Shown here: piece after piece, positions 25,784 through 33,286 of the stretch | How the letters are laid out: each line of letters starts with the position of its first letter | Numbering within the stretch: position 1 is the first letter of the stretch | NCBI RefSeq assembly: GCF_030767025.1 | Contig: NZ_JASITE010000011.1 | Span: 186,001 to 250,000, forward strand | Length of the DNA: 64,000 nucleotides | From: Nocardia sp. CC227C | GTDB taxonomy: Bacteria; Actinomycetota; Actinomycetes; Mycobacteriales; Mycobacteriaceae | Reading direction: 5' to 3' | Notes under the pieces: model-generated | Seen by the model: the letters and a program-made list of their open reading frames with translations, nothing else | What the model was told of the DNA's origin: nothing | Databases searched by the model: none | Made by a program: the position numbers and the translations under genes

Positions 25784-27681
25784 CGACCCCGAAGAATCTC
25801 TCCTCTCGCTACGAGCTGGGCGAGATCATCGGGTTCGGCGGTATGTCCGAAGTCCACAAGGCGCGGGATATGCGCCTCGGCCGCGATGTGGCCATCAAGG
25901 TGTTGCGTGCCGACCTGGCCCGCGACCCCACGTTCTATCTGCGGTTCAAGCGGGAGGCGCAGAACGCGGCCGCGCTGAACCACCCCGCCATCGTGGCGGT
26001 CTACGACACCGGTGAGGCAGAGGTCGACGGCGGGCCGCTGCCCTACATCGTCATGGAGTACGTGGACGGTGACACGCTGCGCGACCTCGTGCGCGGCAAG
26101 GGACCGCTGCCGCCGCGCCGGGCCATGGAGGTCATCGCCGATGTGTGTGCGGCGCTGGACTTCTCGCACCGCAACGGCATCGTGCACCGAGATATGAAGC
26201 CCGCCAACATCATGATCAACCGCGCGGGCGCGGTGAAGGTGATGGACTTCGGCATCGCGCGCGCCATCGCCGACAGCTCCAACCCCATGACGCAGACCGC
26301 GGCGGTCATCGGCACCGCGCAGTACCTGTCCCCGGAGCAGGCCCGCGGCGAGCAGGTCGACGCCCGCTCGGACGTGTACTCGGTCGGCTGCGTGCTGTAC
26401 GAAATCCTCACCGGCGAGCCGCCTTTCACCGGTGACTCCCCGGTCGCGGTGGCCTACCAGCATGTGCGGGAGGATCCGCGGCTGCCCTCGCACGTGCATC
26501 CGGGTGTGCCGCGCGAACTCGACTCGGTCGTGCTCAAGGCCATGAGCAAGAACCCGGCCAACCGGTATCAGACGGCCGCGGAGATGCGCGCCGACCTGAT
26601 CCGCGTGCTGGGCGGGCAGAAGCCCACCGCGCCCATGGTCATGACCGAGGAGGAGAGCACCACCTTCCTCGACGAGGAGTTCCCCGCACCGCGCTACCGC
26701 ACCGTGGAACGCGGCGACGACACCTCCGAACAGGAGATCGTCGACCCGGACGGCTCCCGCCGCGGGCTGTACCTGGGCTTGGCGGGTGCGGCCGCCGTGG
26801 TGGTGGCCTTCGCACTGTTCTGGGCGCTGCTCGGACCCGGCTCCCGCCCCGACCAGGTCACGGTGCCGGATCTGGCCAACAGTTCCGCCGCCGCCGCCCA
26901 GAAGGAACTGGAACGGCTCGGTTTCACCGTCGCCATCCAGGAGAAGCCGGACAGCAAGGTGGCGCAGAACAATGTGATCGCCACCCGGCCGCTCGGCGGC
27001 TCACGCGTGGACGAGGGCAGCACCGTCACCCTCCAGGTCTCCACCGGTCCCGCGCAGGTCGCGGTGCCGCGCCTGGCCGGGCTCACCCAGCAGCAGGCCG
27101 AACAGCAGCTCAATGCCAAAGGGCTGCGGCTGGATTCGGACGTGCAGCGCGACGCCTCCAGCGTCGAGGACAAGGACAAGGTGATCGCGCAGACCCCGAC
27201 CGAGGGCGCGCGGATCGACGCCAACAGCGCGGTCACCATCACCCTCGGCAAGGGCCCCGACCAGGTCCGCGTCCCCGATGTGGTGGGCCAGCCGCTGGAG
27301 GTGGCCGAACCCAATCTGGTGGAGAGCGCCGGATTCGAGATCACCGTGGAGGAGGTGCAGAACTCCCAGCCCAAGGGCACGGTGATCGGCACCAGCCCGG
27401 CGGGCGGCTCCATGGCAGACAAGGGCTCCACGGTGATCGTCCAGGTCTCCACCGGCGACGCCATCAATATGCCCGACCTGCGCGGCATGACCCCCGCCCA
27501 GGCCGCCGACGCCCTCCGCTCCCGCGGCTGGGTCGGCCAGATCAGCCAGAACACCCAGGCCACCCTGGACGCGGGCAGCGTCGGCCGGGTCATCGCCCAA
27601 CAGCCCGCGGTCGGCTCCTCGCTCGGCAAGACCGCGACGGTGACCATTACGACCGGTGTGTTGTCCCTCGGTCCCCCGTGA
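25780..27681 (+). CDS. pknB: PASTA-domain serine/threonine kinase PknB
   Basis: A 633-residue kinase. The catalytic domain (about 1-275) has IGFGGMSEVHKA, VAIKVL (Lys40), HRDMKPANIM (Asp near 138), DFGIARA and the loop MTQTAAVIGTAQYLSPEQ with Thr residues for autophosphorylation. A membrane helix lies at about 330-352, followed by four extracellular PASTA domains (356-633) that bind muropeptides and lipid II. ATG 25780 overlaps the pknA stop (ATGA). It is the last gene of the seven-gene cluster and is followed by a terminator. Confidence 0.97.
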   Translation: MTTPKNLSSRYELGEIIGFGGMSEVHKARDMRLGRDVAIKVLRADLARDPTFYLRFKREAQNAAALNHPAIVAVYDTGEAEVDGGPLPYIVMEYVDGDTLRDLVRGKGPLPPRRAMEVIADVCAALDFSHRNGIVHRDMKPANIMINRAGAVKVMDFGIARAIADSSNPMTQTAAVIGTAQYLSPEQARGEQVDARSDVYSVGCVLYEILTGEPPFTGDSPVAVAYQHVREDPRLPSHVHPGVPRELDSVVLKAMSKNPANRYQTAAEMRADLIRVLGGQKPTAPMVMTEEESTTFLDEEFPAPRYRTVERGDDTSEQEIVDPDGSRRGLYLGLAGAAAVVVAFALFWALLGPGSRPDQVTVPDLANSSAAAAQKELERLGFTVAIQEKPDSKVAQNNVIATRPLGGSRVDEGSTVTLQVSTGPAQVAVPRLAGLTQQQAEQQLNAKGLRLDSDVQRDASSVEDKDKVIAQTPTEGARIDANSAVTITLGKGPDQVRVPDVVGQPLEVAEPNLVESAGFEITVEEVQNSQPKGTVIGTSPAGGSMADKGSTVIVQVSTGDAINMPDLRGMTPAQAADALRSRGWVGQISQNTQATLDAGSVGRVIAQQPAVGSSLGKTATVTITTGVLSLGPP

Positions 27682-27706
27682 GATCCGCCGCATCGGCATC
27701 ACCGAT

Positions 27707-27735
27707 ATGGCCGCGTCCGCGAGGAGCGCGGCCAT
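27707..27735 (+). terminator. rho-independent terminator after pknB
   Basis: A 9-bp stem ATGGCCGCG / CGCGGCCAT with an 11-nt loop is followed by TCGTTTTC. It lies between the convergent pknB and deaminase genes and may act in both directions. Confidence 0.7.
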
Positions 27736-27755
27736 TCGTTTTCAGACCGTCATCT

Positions 27756-28217
27756 TCAGAGCTTCAGGTGGCGGTTCATCGACATGGCCTCGTCGGCGAG
27801 GTCGGGGAGTTCGATCACCTCGATGCCGTGTTCGCGGAGTTTCTCCACGCCGACGCAGTTCGCCACGAAAGTGGCGGGTTCGCGCCAGGCGATGACGACG
27901 CGGCGGATGCCCGCGCGCAGGATGCGGTCGGTGCAGGGGGTTCGGTCGAGGCTGGCGCGCTGCGAGCAGGGTTCCAGGGTGCTGTAGAGGGTGGCGTGGG
28001 GTAGGCGGGGATCGTCCGGTTCCAGTTTGTCCAGCGCCGATTCCTCGGCGTGCACCTTCTCGTCGGTCTCCCGCGACCACCCGTGCGTGATCTCCACGCC
28101 GTCGTCGCCGACGATCACCGCACCCACCGAGAACGCGGTCGCGCTGATCGGGCACAGCCGGGCCAGTCCGATGGCGTGCCGCATCCACTGCCGGTGCAGG
28201 CGGTGTTCATCCGACAT
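27756..28217 (-). CDS. cytidine/deoxycytidylate deaminase-family protein (RibD N-terminal-like)
   Basis: A 153-residue zinc deaminase. The zinc site is seen in KVHAEESAL (HAE) and LEPCSQRASLDRTPCTDRIL (two cysteines). The layout resembles the deaminase half of riboflavin enzyme RibD, here as a separate protein. ATG 28217 has GGAGGAGGG upstream and overlaps the end of the reductase gene by 11 bp. With the RibD-C reductase upstream it may form a split RibD-like pair. Its substrate, a pyrimidine or pterin-like base, is inferred only. Confidence 0.85.
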   Translation of the reverse strand: MSDEHRLHRQWMRHAIGLARLCPISATAFSVGAVIVGDDGVEITHGWSRETDEKVHAEESALDKLEPDDPRLPHATLYSTLEPCSQRASLDRTPCTDRILRAGIRRVVIAWREPATFVANCVGVEKLREHGIEVIELPDLADEAMSMNRHLKL

Positions 28218-28920
28218 GGGGACCCTCCTCCTTCGGCAGGTAGCGCAGCAGGGCGATATCGCCGACCTGGCTGACCTCGGCCAGCCGCAGCCGCCGGTGC
28301 GGCCCACCGGGATACGCGGCGGAACGCAGGAATCGCGGGGCGGCCGAATCGCCGACCAGGATCGGCGCGACCGCCATCAGCATCTCGTCGGCCAGTCCCG
28401 CCGACAGGAAGGCGGTGTGGATGGCGCCGCCGCCCTCCACCATCAGCCGTTCGACCCCCCGCGCGCCGAGATCGTCCAGCAGCGCGGCGAAATCGACCGT
28501 GCCGCCCAGCGACACCACCGTCGCCGACCGCGCGAGGCGATCGTGCAGCCGTGCCGCACCGGCCTCGGTGGTGTAGACGATCCGCTCCCCGCCGCTGTGC
28601 CAGAAGCGCAACTCCGGGTCGAGTTCGCCCTTGGCCGAGACGACCACGCGCAGGGGATATTCGGGGCGACCCGCCGAGACCCGGGCGGCGCGGCGCTCGG
28701 CGCTGTTCACCAGCAGCCGGGGATTGTCGCGGCGCAGCGTCTCCGCGCCGACCAGAATGGCGTCGGATTCGGCCCGCAGCCGATCCACCCGGTCGAAATC
28801 CGCCGAGTTCGACAGCAGCAGCCGCTCGGTGCGCGCGTCGTCGATATAGCCGTCGATGCTCACCGCCACCGACAGCACCACGTGCGGTCGGCGGCCCACC
28901 ACATCGCCGGGACGGTTCAC
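28207..28920 (-). CDS. RibD C-terminal domain reductase (pyrimidine reductase-like)
   Basis: A 237-residue dihydrofolate-reductase-fold enzyme with the RibD-C pattern: HVVLSVAVSIDGYIDD, AILVGAETLRRDNPRLLVN, LMVEGGGAIHTAFLSAGLADEM. It would use NADPH to reduce the ribosylamino side chain in flavin synthesis, or a related pteridine. It starts at GTG 28920, overlapping the stop of the glutamine amidotransferase gene (GTGA). The N-terminal extension of the frame to 29310 is antisense noise. Position between trpG/pabA and the deaminase suggests a pteridine or flavin link. Confidence 0.85.
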   Translation of the reverse strand: MNRPGDVVGRRPHVVLSVAVSIDGYIDDARTERLLLSNSADFDRVDRLRAESDAILVGAETLRRDNPRLLVNSAERRAARVSAGRPEYPLRVVVSAKGELDPELRFWHSGGERIVYTTEAGAARLHDRLARSATVVSLGGTVDFAALLDDLGARGVERLMVEGGGAIHTAFLSAGLADEMLMAVAPILVGDSAAPRFLRSAAYPGGPHRRLRLAEVSQVGDIALLRYLPKEEGPHVG

Positions 28921-29555
28921 ACCAGCGCCGCGACTTCCGCTTCCAACGTGCGCACCAGGCCCTCGTCGGGCCGAGCGCCGCAGACGCCGAGCCAATTGGC
29001 CAGCATCCGGTGCCCGCCCTGGGTGAGCACGGATTCGGGATGGAACTGCACGCCGTGAATGGGCAGCTCGCGATGCCGCATGGCCATGACGATCCCGCTC
29101 TCGGTGCGGCCGAGCACCTCCAGCTCCGGCGGCATGGTCTCCTCGAGCACGGTCAGCGAGTGGTAGCGGGTGGCGGTGAAGGGGTCGGGCAGTCCGGCCA
29201 GCACCCCCGCGCCGACGTGGTAGACGTCGGAGGTCTTGCCGTGCAACAGCTCCGGTGCCCGCGTCACGGTGGCCCCGAACGCCGTCCCGATGGCCTGATG
29301 CCCCAGGCACACCCCGAGCAGCGGCACCCGGTGCTTCGCACAGGCGCGCACCAGCTCGATGCTGGCCCCCGCGCGCTCCGGCGTCCCCGGCCCGGGGCTG
29401 ATGAGCAGACCGTCGAACTCGGTCACCACCGCGTTCACATCGGCGAGCTGTGGATCGTCGTTGCGCCAGACCGTCGCGTCCACACCCAGCTGCCCCAGAT
29501 ACTGGACCAGGTTGAACACGAAGCTGTCGTAATTGTCGACGACCAGAACACGCAT
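28917..29555 (-). CDS. trpG: anthranilate/aminodeoxychorismate synthase glutamine amidotransferase
   Basis: A 212-residue class I glutamine amidotransferase. The nucleophile is in LLGVCLGHQAIG, the catalytic His-Glu in VQFHPESVL, and the N-terminus VLVVDNYDSFVFNLVQYLGQL is diagnostic for TrpG/PabA. It supplies ammonia for anthranilate or p-aminobenzoate synthesis. ATG 29555 is preferred. The mycobacterial equivalent next to pknB is called trpG, but the enzyme may mainly serve folate; neighbours with RibD-like genes fit either. It is the first gene of a three-gene minus-strand operon. Confidence 0.9.
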   Translation of the reverse strand: MRVLVVDNYDSFVFNLVQYLGQLGVDATVWRNDDPQLADVNAVVTEFDGLLISPGPGTPERAGASIELVRACAKHRVPLLGVCLGHQAIGTAFGATVTRAPELLHGKTSDVYHVGAGVLAGLPDPFTATRYHSLTVLEETMPPELEVLGRTESGIVMAMRHRELPIHGVQFHPESVLTQGGHRMLANWLGVCGARPDEGLVRTLEAEVAALV

Positions 29556-29643
29556 GGTTCGAGAGTAATGGGCGCGTCCGCCGCTAGCCCAGGCAATACC
29601 TACTATGGACACTACCTACCGTGAACGTATGCGGGCGCGACGG

Positions 29644-29768
29644 CTGATTTCGCAACGATCGGGGTAACTCCTGGGTACGCCCAGAATCGGGGTCGGCACC
29701 ACCCGCCGGCACGCATGCAAGAATATCGACGGCACTCAGCCATGCGCTGAAGTCACGGAGAGGCGGAA
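29644..29768 (+). promoter_or_regulatory. conserved leader element, copy A (crgA)
   Basis: About 125 nt directly before crgA, with a second copy of about the same length at 62083-62207 before parA. Shared blocks are CTGATTTCGCAA, GGTAACTC, GGGTACGCCCAGAAT, CGCCGGCACGC, CAGCC-TGCGCTGAAG and CGGAGAGGCGGAA. It can form a UACG-loop hairpin (CTGGG/CCCAG) and a CAGC/GCTG hairpin. The 3' block supplies the crgA ribosome-binding site (GAGAGGCGG). Confidence 0.75.
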
Positions 29769-29774
29769 CAGCCC

Positions 29775-30041
29775 ATGCCCAAGTCGAAGGTCCGGAAGAA
29801 GACGGACTACACGATCAATCCGGCCAGCCGGACGCCCGTCAGAGTGAAGGCGGCGGGTCCCTCGCCGGTGTGGTACGTCTCCATCATGCTCGGTTTCATG
29901 CTGGCCGGGCTGGTGTGGCTGCTGGTGTACTACCTGGCGGCGGAGCAGATCAGCTGGATGAGCGATCTGGGTGCGTGGAACTTCCTGATCGGCTTCGGCC
30001 TCATGGTCGTGGGCCTGATCATGACCATGCGCTGGCGCTAG
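29775..30041 (+). CDS. crgA: cell division protein CrgA
   Basis: An 88-residue protein. The basic N-terminus (PKSKVRKKTDYTINPASRTPVRVK) is followed by two membrane helices (VWYVSIMLGFMLAGLVWLLVYY; FLIGFGLMVVGLIMTMRW). This is the standard CrgA layout. It recruits and stabilises FtsZ, FtsQ, FtsI and PknA-linked divisome components at the septum. It follows the duplicated 125-nt leader, whose end gives the ribosome-binding site. The position between trpG and the PH-domain gene is as in Mycobacterium. Confidence 0.96.
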   Translation: MPKSKVRKKTDYTINPASRTPVRVKAAGPSPVWYVSIMLGFMLAGLVWLLVYYLAAEQISWMSDLGAWNFLIGFGLMVVGLIMTMRWR

Positions 30042-30155
30042 TTTTCCCCAGTCTCCACAAGATGAGCGGTGTGTGGATGGGTGCCACCGCTACATATAGC
30101 GGCTGCTAGTGAGCTCGATCGCCTTACAACAGTGTTATTCATACACACTTGTGGA

Positions 30156-30178
30156 TGAATCTGTGGACAACTCGAGGA
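30156..30178. promoter_or_regulatory. perfect DnaA box joined to a CTCGAGGA motif upstream of the PH-domain gene
   Basis: At 30162-30170 lies TGTGGACAA, the complement of the consensus DnaA box TTGTCCACA, immediately followed by CTCGAGGA at 30171-30178. The same pairing (GGACAACTCGAGGA) occurs in oriC at 55491-55504. CTTGTGGATG just upstream adds a weaker box. Confidence 0.6.
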
Positions 30179-30191
30179 GGGTTTGGGGACT

Positions 30192-30632
30192 GTGACACCG
30201 GCCGATTCCCGCGCCTTGGCGTGGTCCACCCCGCCCGCCGCCCTCGTCGTCTGCGCCCTCGGCGGAATCGTGCTCGCCGTGGCGGCAATCCTGTCCGACG
30301 ATCCGCCGGGTCGGCTGCTCATCGGCCTGGCCGCCGTCGCCCTGCTCATCATGGCCGGAGTCGGCCTGCGGCAGCGCCCACGCCTGGCCGTCGAACCGGG
30401 CACCCCCGATCCGATCGTGGTGCGCGGCGTGGCCGGACCCAAGCGCTATACGCCCGAGCAGGTGCTGCGGGCGCGCGTGGTCAAGTACCGGCGGCTCGGC
30501 CGCCGCATGCCCATGCTCGAACTGGATGTGGAGGACGGCGGCGAGGAGAGACTGCTCATCTTCGGCCGCTGGGATCTCGGGGCCGCGCCCGACGAGGTGC
30601 TGGAAACCCTGCGCGCCCATCTGGGCCGCTGA
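30192..30632 (+). CDS. PH domain-containing membrane protein
   Basis: A 146-residue protein. Two adjacent hydrophobic helices (ALVVCALGGIVLAVAAILS; LLIGLAAVALLIMAGVGL) are followed by a bacterial PH-like domain (PIVVRGVAGPKRYTPEQVLRARVV, MLELDVEDGGEERLLIFGRWDLG). It is the positional counterpart of mycobacterial Rv0010c. The role is unknown. GTG 30192 is preferred since GAGGAGGG lies upstream; TTG 30183 would add three residues. The upstream gap holds a DnaA box with a CTCGAGGA motif. Confidence 0.85.
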   Translation: MTPADSRALAWSTPPAALVVCALGGIVLAVAAILSDDPPGRLLIGLAAVALLIMAGVGLRQRPRLAVEPGTPDPIVVRGVAGPKRYTPEQVLRARVVKYRRLGRRMPMLELDVEDGGEERLLIFGRWDLGAAPDEVLETLRAHLGR

Positions 30633-30712
30633 CGCGGGTCCGTCTCACCGGCCCGTGCGCGCGACCGGCCGTGCGTGTCACCGGCTCGGCTCGCCACCAT
30701 CGGTTGGCATCG

Positions 30713-31585
30713 TCAACTGGTCACCATCGCCGTCGCCACCGCCGCGACCGCCAGCGCGGCGAACGCGACCACGCCGACCGCGCCCCAGCCGATCGCCGAC
30801 GCAGTCGACTGACTGCCGGCCCGCAGCCAGCGCGGCAGGTAGAGGATTCCGGCCGTCGCGGCGGTACCGGCCGCCAGACCGCCCAGGTGCCCCCACAGCG
30901 AGATGCCCGGCACCGACACGCTGATGAAAAGGTTGATGGCCAGCAGGACGGCGATCTGGGTGAGGTTCTGCCGGGTGCGCAGCATGATGATGGCGACCGC
31001 GCCGAAGAGTCCGTAGATCGCTCCGGAGGCTCCAGCCGTGGCGGCGTTCTCGGGCCCCAGCGCCAGTGCCGCAGCGGAACCGCCGATGAGCGAGGTCAGG
31101 TACACCGCCAGAAAACGGCCGCGCCCCAGCGCCGTTTCACAGTAGGGGCCGAGGATGTACAGCGCGAGCATGTTCACCAGCAGGTGAAGCACGCCGTAGT
31201 GCAGGAATCCGGAACCGATGACACGGAACCACTGGCCGTCGGCGACGTAGGCCGGGAACAGCACCCAATCGGTGAACAGCTCGGAGAACCTGTTCTGGGA
31301 CACGCTCTGCGCCTGGAAGGCCGTGATGCCGAACACGATCACATTGATCGCGATGAGCCCGTAGGTGACGAACGGCACGGGATTGCGCGCCAGCTGCGCC
31401 CCGCCCACCGTGCGCACCTGCCGAACGTCCTTCTGCCCCTGCGCGACACAGTCCACGCAGTGCTGCCCGACCGAGGCCGAGCGCAGGCATTCCGGGCAGG
31501 CGGGCCGCCCGCACCGTGTGCAGGCCAGACCGGTGGCCCGGTCCGGGTGGCGGTAACACGACGGTGCGGGTGGGTATGGATTCAT
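30713..31585 (-). CDS. rhomboid family intramembrane serine protease
   Basis: A 290-residue protein. The N-terminal zinc-ribbon-like segment has cysteines at 10, 22, 25, 30, 33, 43 and 46 (YRHP...ACTRCGRPACPEC...HCVDC). Six or seven membrane helices follow, with the rhomboid catalytic pair Ser187 in GASGAIYG and His233 in WGHLGG, plus HLLVN at 134-138. It cleaves transmembrane substrates inside the membrane. It converges with the PH-domain gene and lies beside ppiA, as in mycobacteria. Confidence 0.93.
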   Translation of the reverse strand: MNPYPPAPSCYRHPDRATGLACTRCGRPACPECLRSASVGQHCVDCVAQGQKDVRQVRTVGGAQLARNPVPFVTYGLIAINVIVFGITAFQAQSVSQNRFSELFTDWVLFPAYVADGQWFRVIGSGFLHYGVLHLLVNMLALYILGPYCETALGRGRFLAVYLTSLIGGSAAALALGPENAATAGASGAIYGLFGAVAIIMLRTRQNLTQIAVLLAINLFISVSVPGISLWGHLGGLAAGTAATAGILYLPRWLRAGSQSTASAIGWGAVGVVAFAALAVAAVATAMVTS

Positions 31586-31602
31586 CTCTACTGCTTTCGA
31601 GT

Positions 31603-32139
31603 TCAGCCGATGGTGACGCTGTTGATCACGACCGGATCCTTGGGCCGGTCGTTGCGGTCGGTCGCGGTGGTGGCGATGGTGTCGACCACCTTGCGGGAGT
31701 CGGGATCCACCACTTCTCCGAAGATGGTGTGCTTCCGGTTGAGGTGCGGCTGCGCACCGACGGTGATGAAGAACTGCGAACCGTTGGTGCCCGGCCCGGC
31801 ATTGGCCATGGCCAGCAGGTAACCGCGGTCGAAGCGCAGTTCGGGATGGAATTCGTCCTTGAACTCGTAGCCCGGTCCACCACGACCGGTGCCGGTCGGG
31901 TCGCCGCCCTGAATCATGAAGCCGTCGATCACGCGATGGAAGACGGCCCCGTCGTAGAACGGCCCGGAGGTGGTGCCGGCGGCGTTCTCGGTGGTGTACG
32001 GGGCGGAACCGTCGGCCAGGCCGATGAAGTTGCGCACCGTCGCGGGGGCGTGGTTACCGAAGAGCGAGATCTTGATATCGCCGAGGTTGGTGTGCAGCGT
32101 CGCCACGGCGGTCTGATTCGGTGAGGTCACGCCGCCCAT
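31603..32139 (-). CDS. ppiA: peptidyl-prolyl cis-trans isomerase, cyclophilin type (PpiA)
   Basis: A 178-residue cyclophilin. Active-site signatures are visible: FHRVIDGFMIQGGDPTGTGRGGPGY, ANAGPGTNGSQFFIT and HTIFGEVVD. It catalyses proline isomerisation in the cytosol. ATG 32139 gives the mycobacterial-type length; GTG 32130 is also possible. It sits just upstream of the rhomboid gene on the same strand. Confidence 0.95.
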   Translation of the reverse strand: MGGVTSPNQTAVATLHTNLGDIKISLFGNHAPATVRNFIGLADGSAPYTTENAAGTTSGPFYDGAVFHRVIDGFMIQGGDPTGTGRGGPGYEFKDEFHPELRFDRGYLLAMANAGPGTNGSQFFITVGAQPHLNRKHTIFGEVVDPDSRKVVDTIATTATDRNDRPKDPVVINSVTIG

Positions 32140-32228
32140 GCTATGTCGTGGCCGGCGGGAGAACCCCCAGCGACCTGCGGTCACCGCCCCTTGCTGCGCG
32201 AAACCGCGTGCTGTGTCACAGTGGTCGG

Positions 32229-32423
32229 ATGGAGCTGGGGAGTTTTCGCAACCGAATCATCGCGGCGGCACTACTCGGAGCGGTGGGCAGCATTGTCGCG
32301 GTCGTCCTGAACCGCCGACCCCAGCCGCCCGCCCCCGCCCCGGAACCCCCGCGACTGGGTTACTCGCGCAATGGCTCCGCACCCACCCCGCTCGCCGGAG
32401 CGGGCACGGAAACCACGCGCTGA
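32229..32423 (+). CDS. small single-pass membrane protein with proline-rich tail
   Basis: A 64-residue protein. A membrane helix near residues 10-27 (IIAAALLGAVGSIVAVVL) is followed by a Pro/Ala-rich segment (RRPQPPAPAPEPPRLG). It has only a weak ribosome-binding site, but composition and topology look real. It occupies the gap between ppiA (divergent) and the ABC permease (convergent). Function unknown. Confidence 0.5.
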   Translation: MELGSFRNRIIAAALLGAVGSIVAVVLNRRPQPPAPAPEPPRLGYSRNGSAPTPLAGAGTETTR

Positions 32424-32437
32424 GACCGGAAAGTTCC

Positions 32438-33286
32438 CTACCTGCTCACCGAGCGCTTGTACTGCCGCACCGCCAGCGGGACGAAGATCACCAGGATCAC
32501 CACGACCCACATGAGCGTGGTCGCGACGGGATGCCGCATGGACCAGGTGTCCGGCGGCGGCATGGCCGCGCTGGTATTGCCGAACAGATCACGGGTGGCC
32601 TGGGTCAGCGCCGACACCGGATTCCATTCCGCGAACAGCTTCAGCGGACCCGGCAGATTCTCCATCGGCACGAAGGTGTTGGCCAGGAAGGTGAGCGGGA
32701 AGATCACGATGAAGACGGCATTGTTGAACACCTCGGGCGCTCGCACGATCAGGCCGATCACGGCCATGATCCACGAGATCGCGTAGGCGAACAGCAACAG
32801 CAGCAGATACGCCAGCACCGCGTCCACGAACGAGCCGCGAATCCGCCAGCCGACCACCAGACCGGCCAGCGACATCACCACCAGGCTCACCACATTGATG
32901 ACCACATCCGCGCCGGTGCGCCCGATGAGCACGGCGGCGGGCTCCATGGGTAGTGAGCGGAAGCGGTCGATGATCCCCTTCTGCATATCCTCGGCCAGGC
33001 TCAACCCCGTGAAGGTGCCGCCGAATACGACGGTCTGGGCGAAGATGCCCGCGATGAGGAACTCGCGGTAGCCGCCCTCCATACCGGGCACCTGGATGGC
33101 CGTGCCGAACACGTACGCGAACAGCAGTACGAACATGATCGGCGACAGCGTCGTGAAGATCAGCACGTCCGGAACGCGCTTGATCTTGATGACATTGCGC
33201 TTGGTGATGGTGAGGCTGTCACTCGCCAACATGGTGGCCCGCTGGGCCAGCGACGGCTTCTCGACGGACGTCAGCGTGGCGCTCAT
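32438..33286 (-). CDS. ABC-2 type multidrug exporter permease (DrrB-like)
   Basis: A 282-residue permease with six hydrophobic helices and the ABC-2 pattern VLIFTTLSPIMFVLLFAYVFG...ILGSL-like FLIAGIFAQTVVFGGTF, AEDMQKGIIDRFRSLPM, FLANTFVPMENLPG. It pairs with the ATPase encoded upstream, whose stop overlaps its ATG (ATGA). Together they form a daunorubicin-resistance-type exporter. Substrates may be lipids or drugs; in mycobacteria relatives export PDIM, so the substrate is not assigned. Confidence 0.9.
   Translation of the reverse strand: MSATLTSVEKPSLAQRATMLASDSLTITKRNVIKIKRVPDVLIFTTLSPIMFVLLFAYVFGTAIQVPGMEGGYREFLIAGIFAQTVVFGGTFTGLSLAEDMQKGIIDRFRSLPMEPAAVLIGRTGADVVINVVSLVVMSLAGLVVGWRIRGSFVDAVLAYLLLLLFAYAISWIMAVIGLIVRAPEVFNNAVFIVIFPLTFLANTFVPMENLPGPLKLFAEWNPVSALTQATRDLFGNTSAAMPPPDTWSMRHPVATTLMWVVVILVIFVPLAVRQYKRSVSR

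Noticed and set aside
29644..29768. Assignment of the duplicated leader to a known riboswitch class (for example c-di-AMP ydaO or c-di-GMP)
   Set aside because: The consensus cores I remember for those classes are not visible; left unassigned pending an Rfam search.
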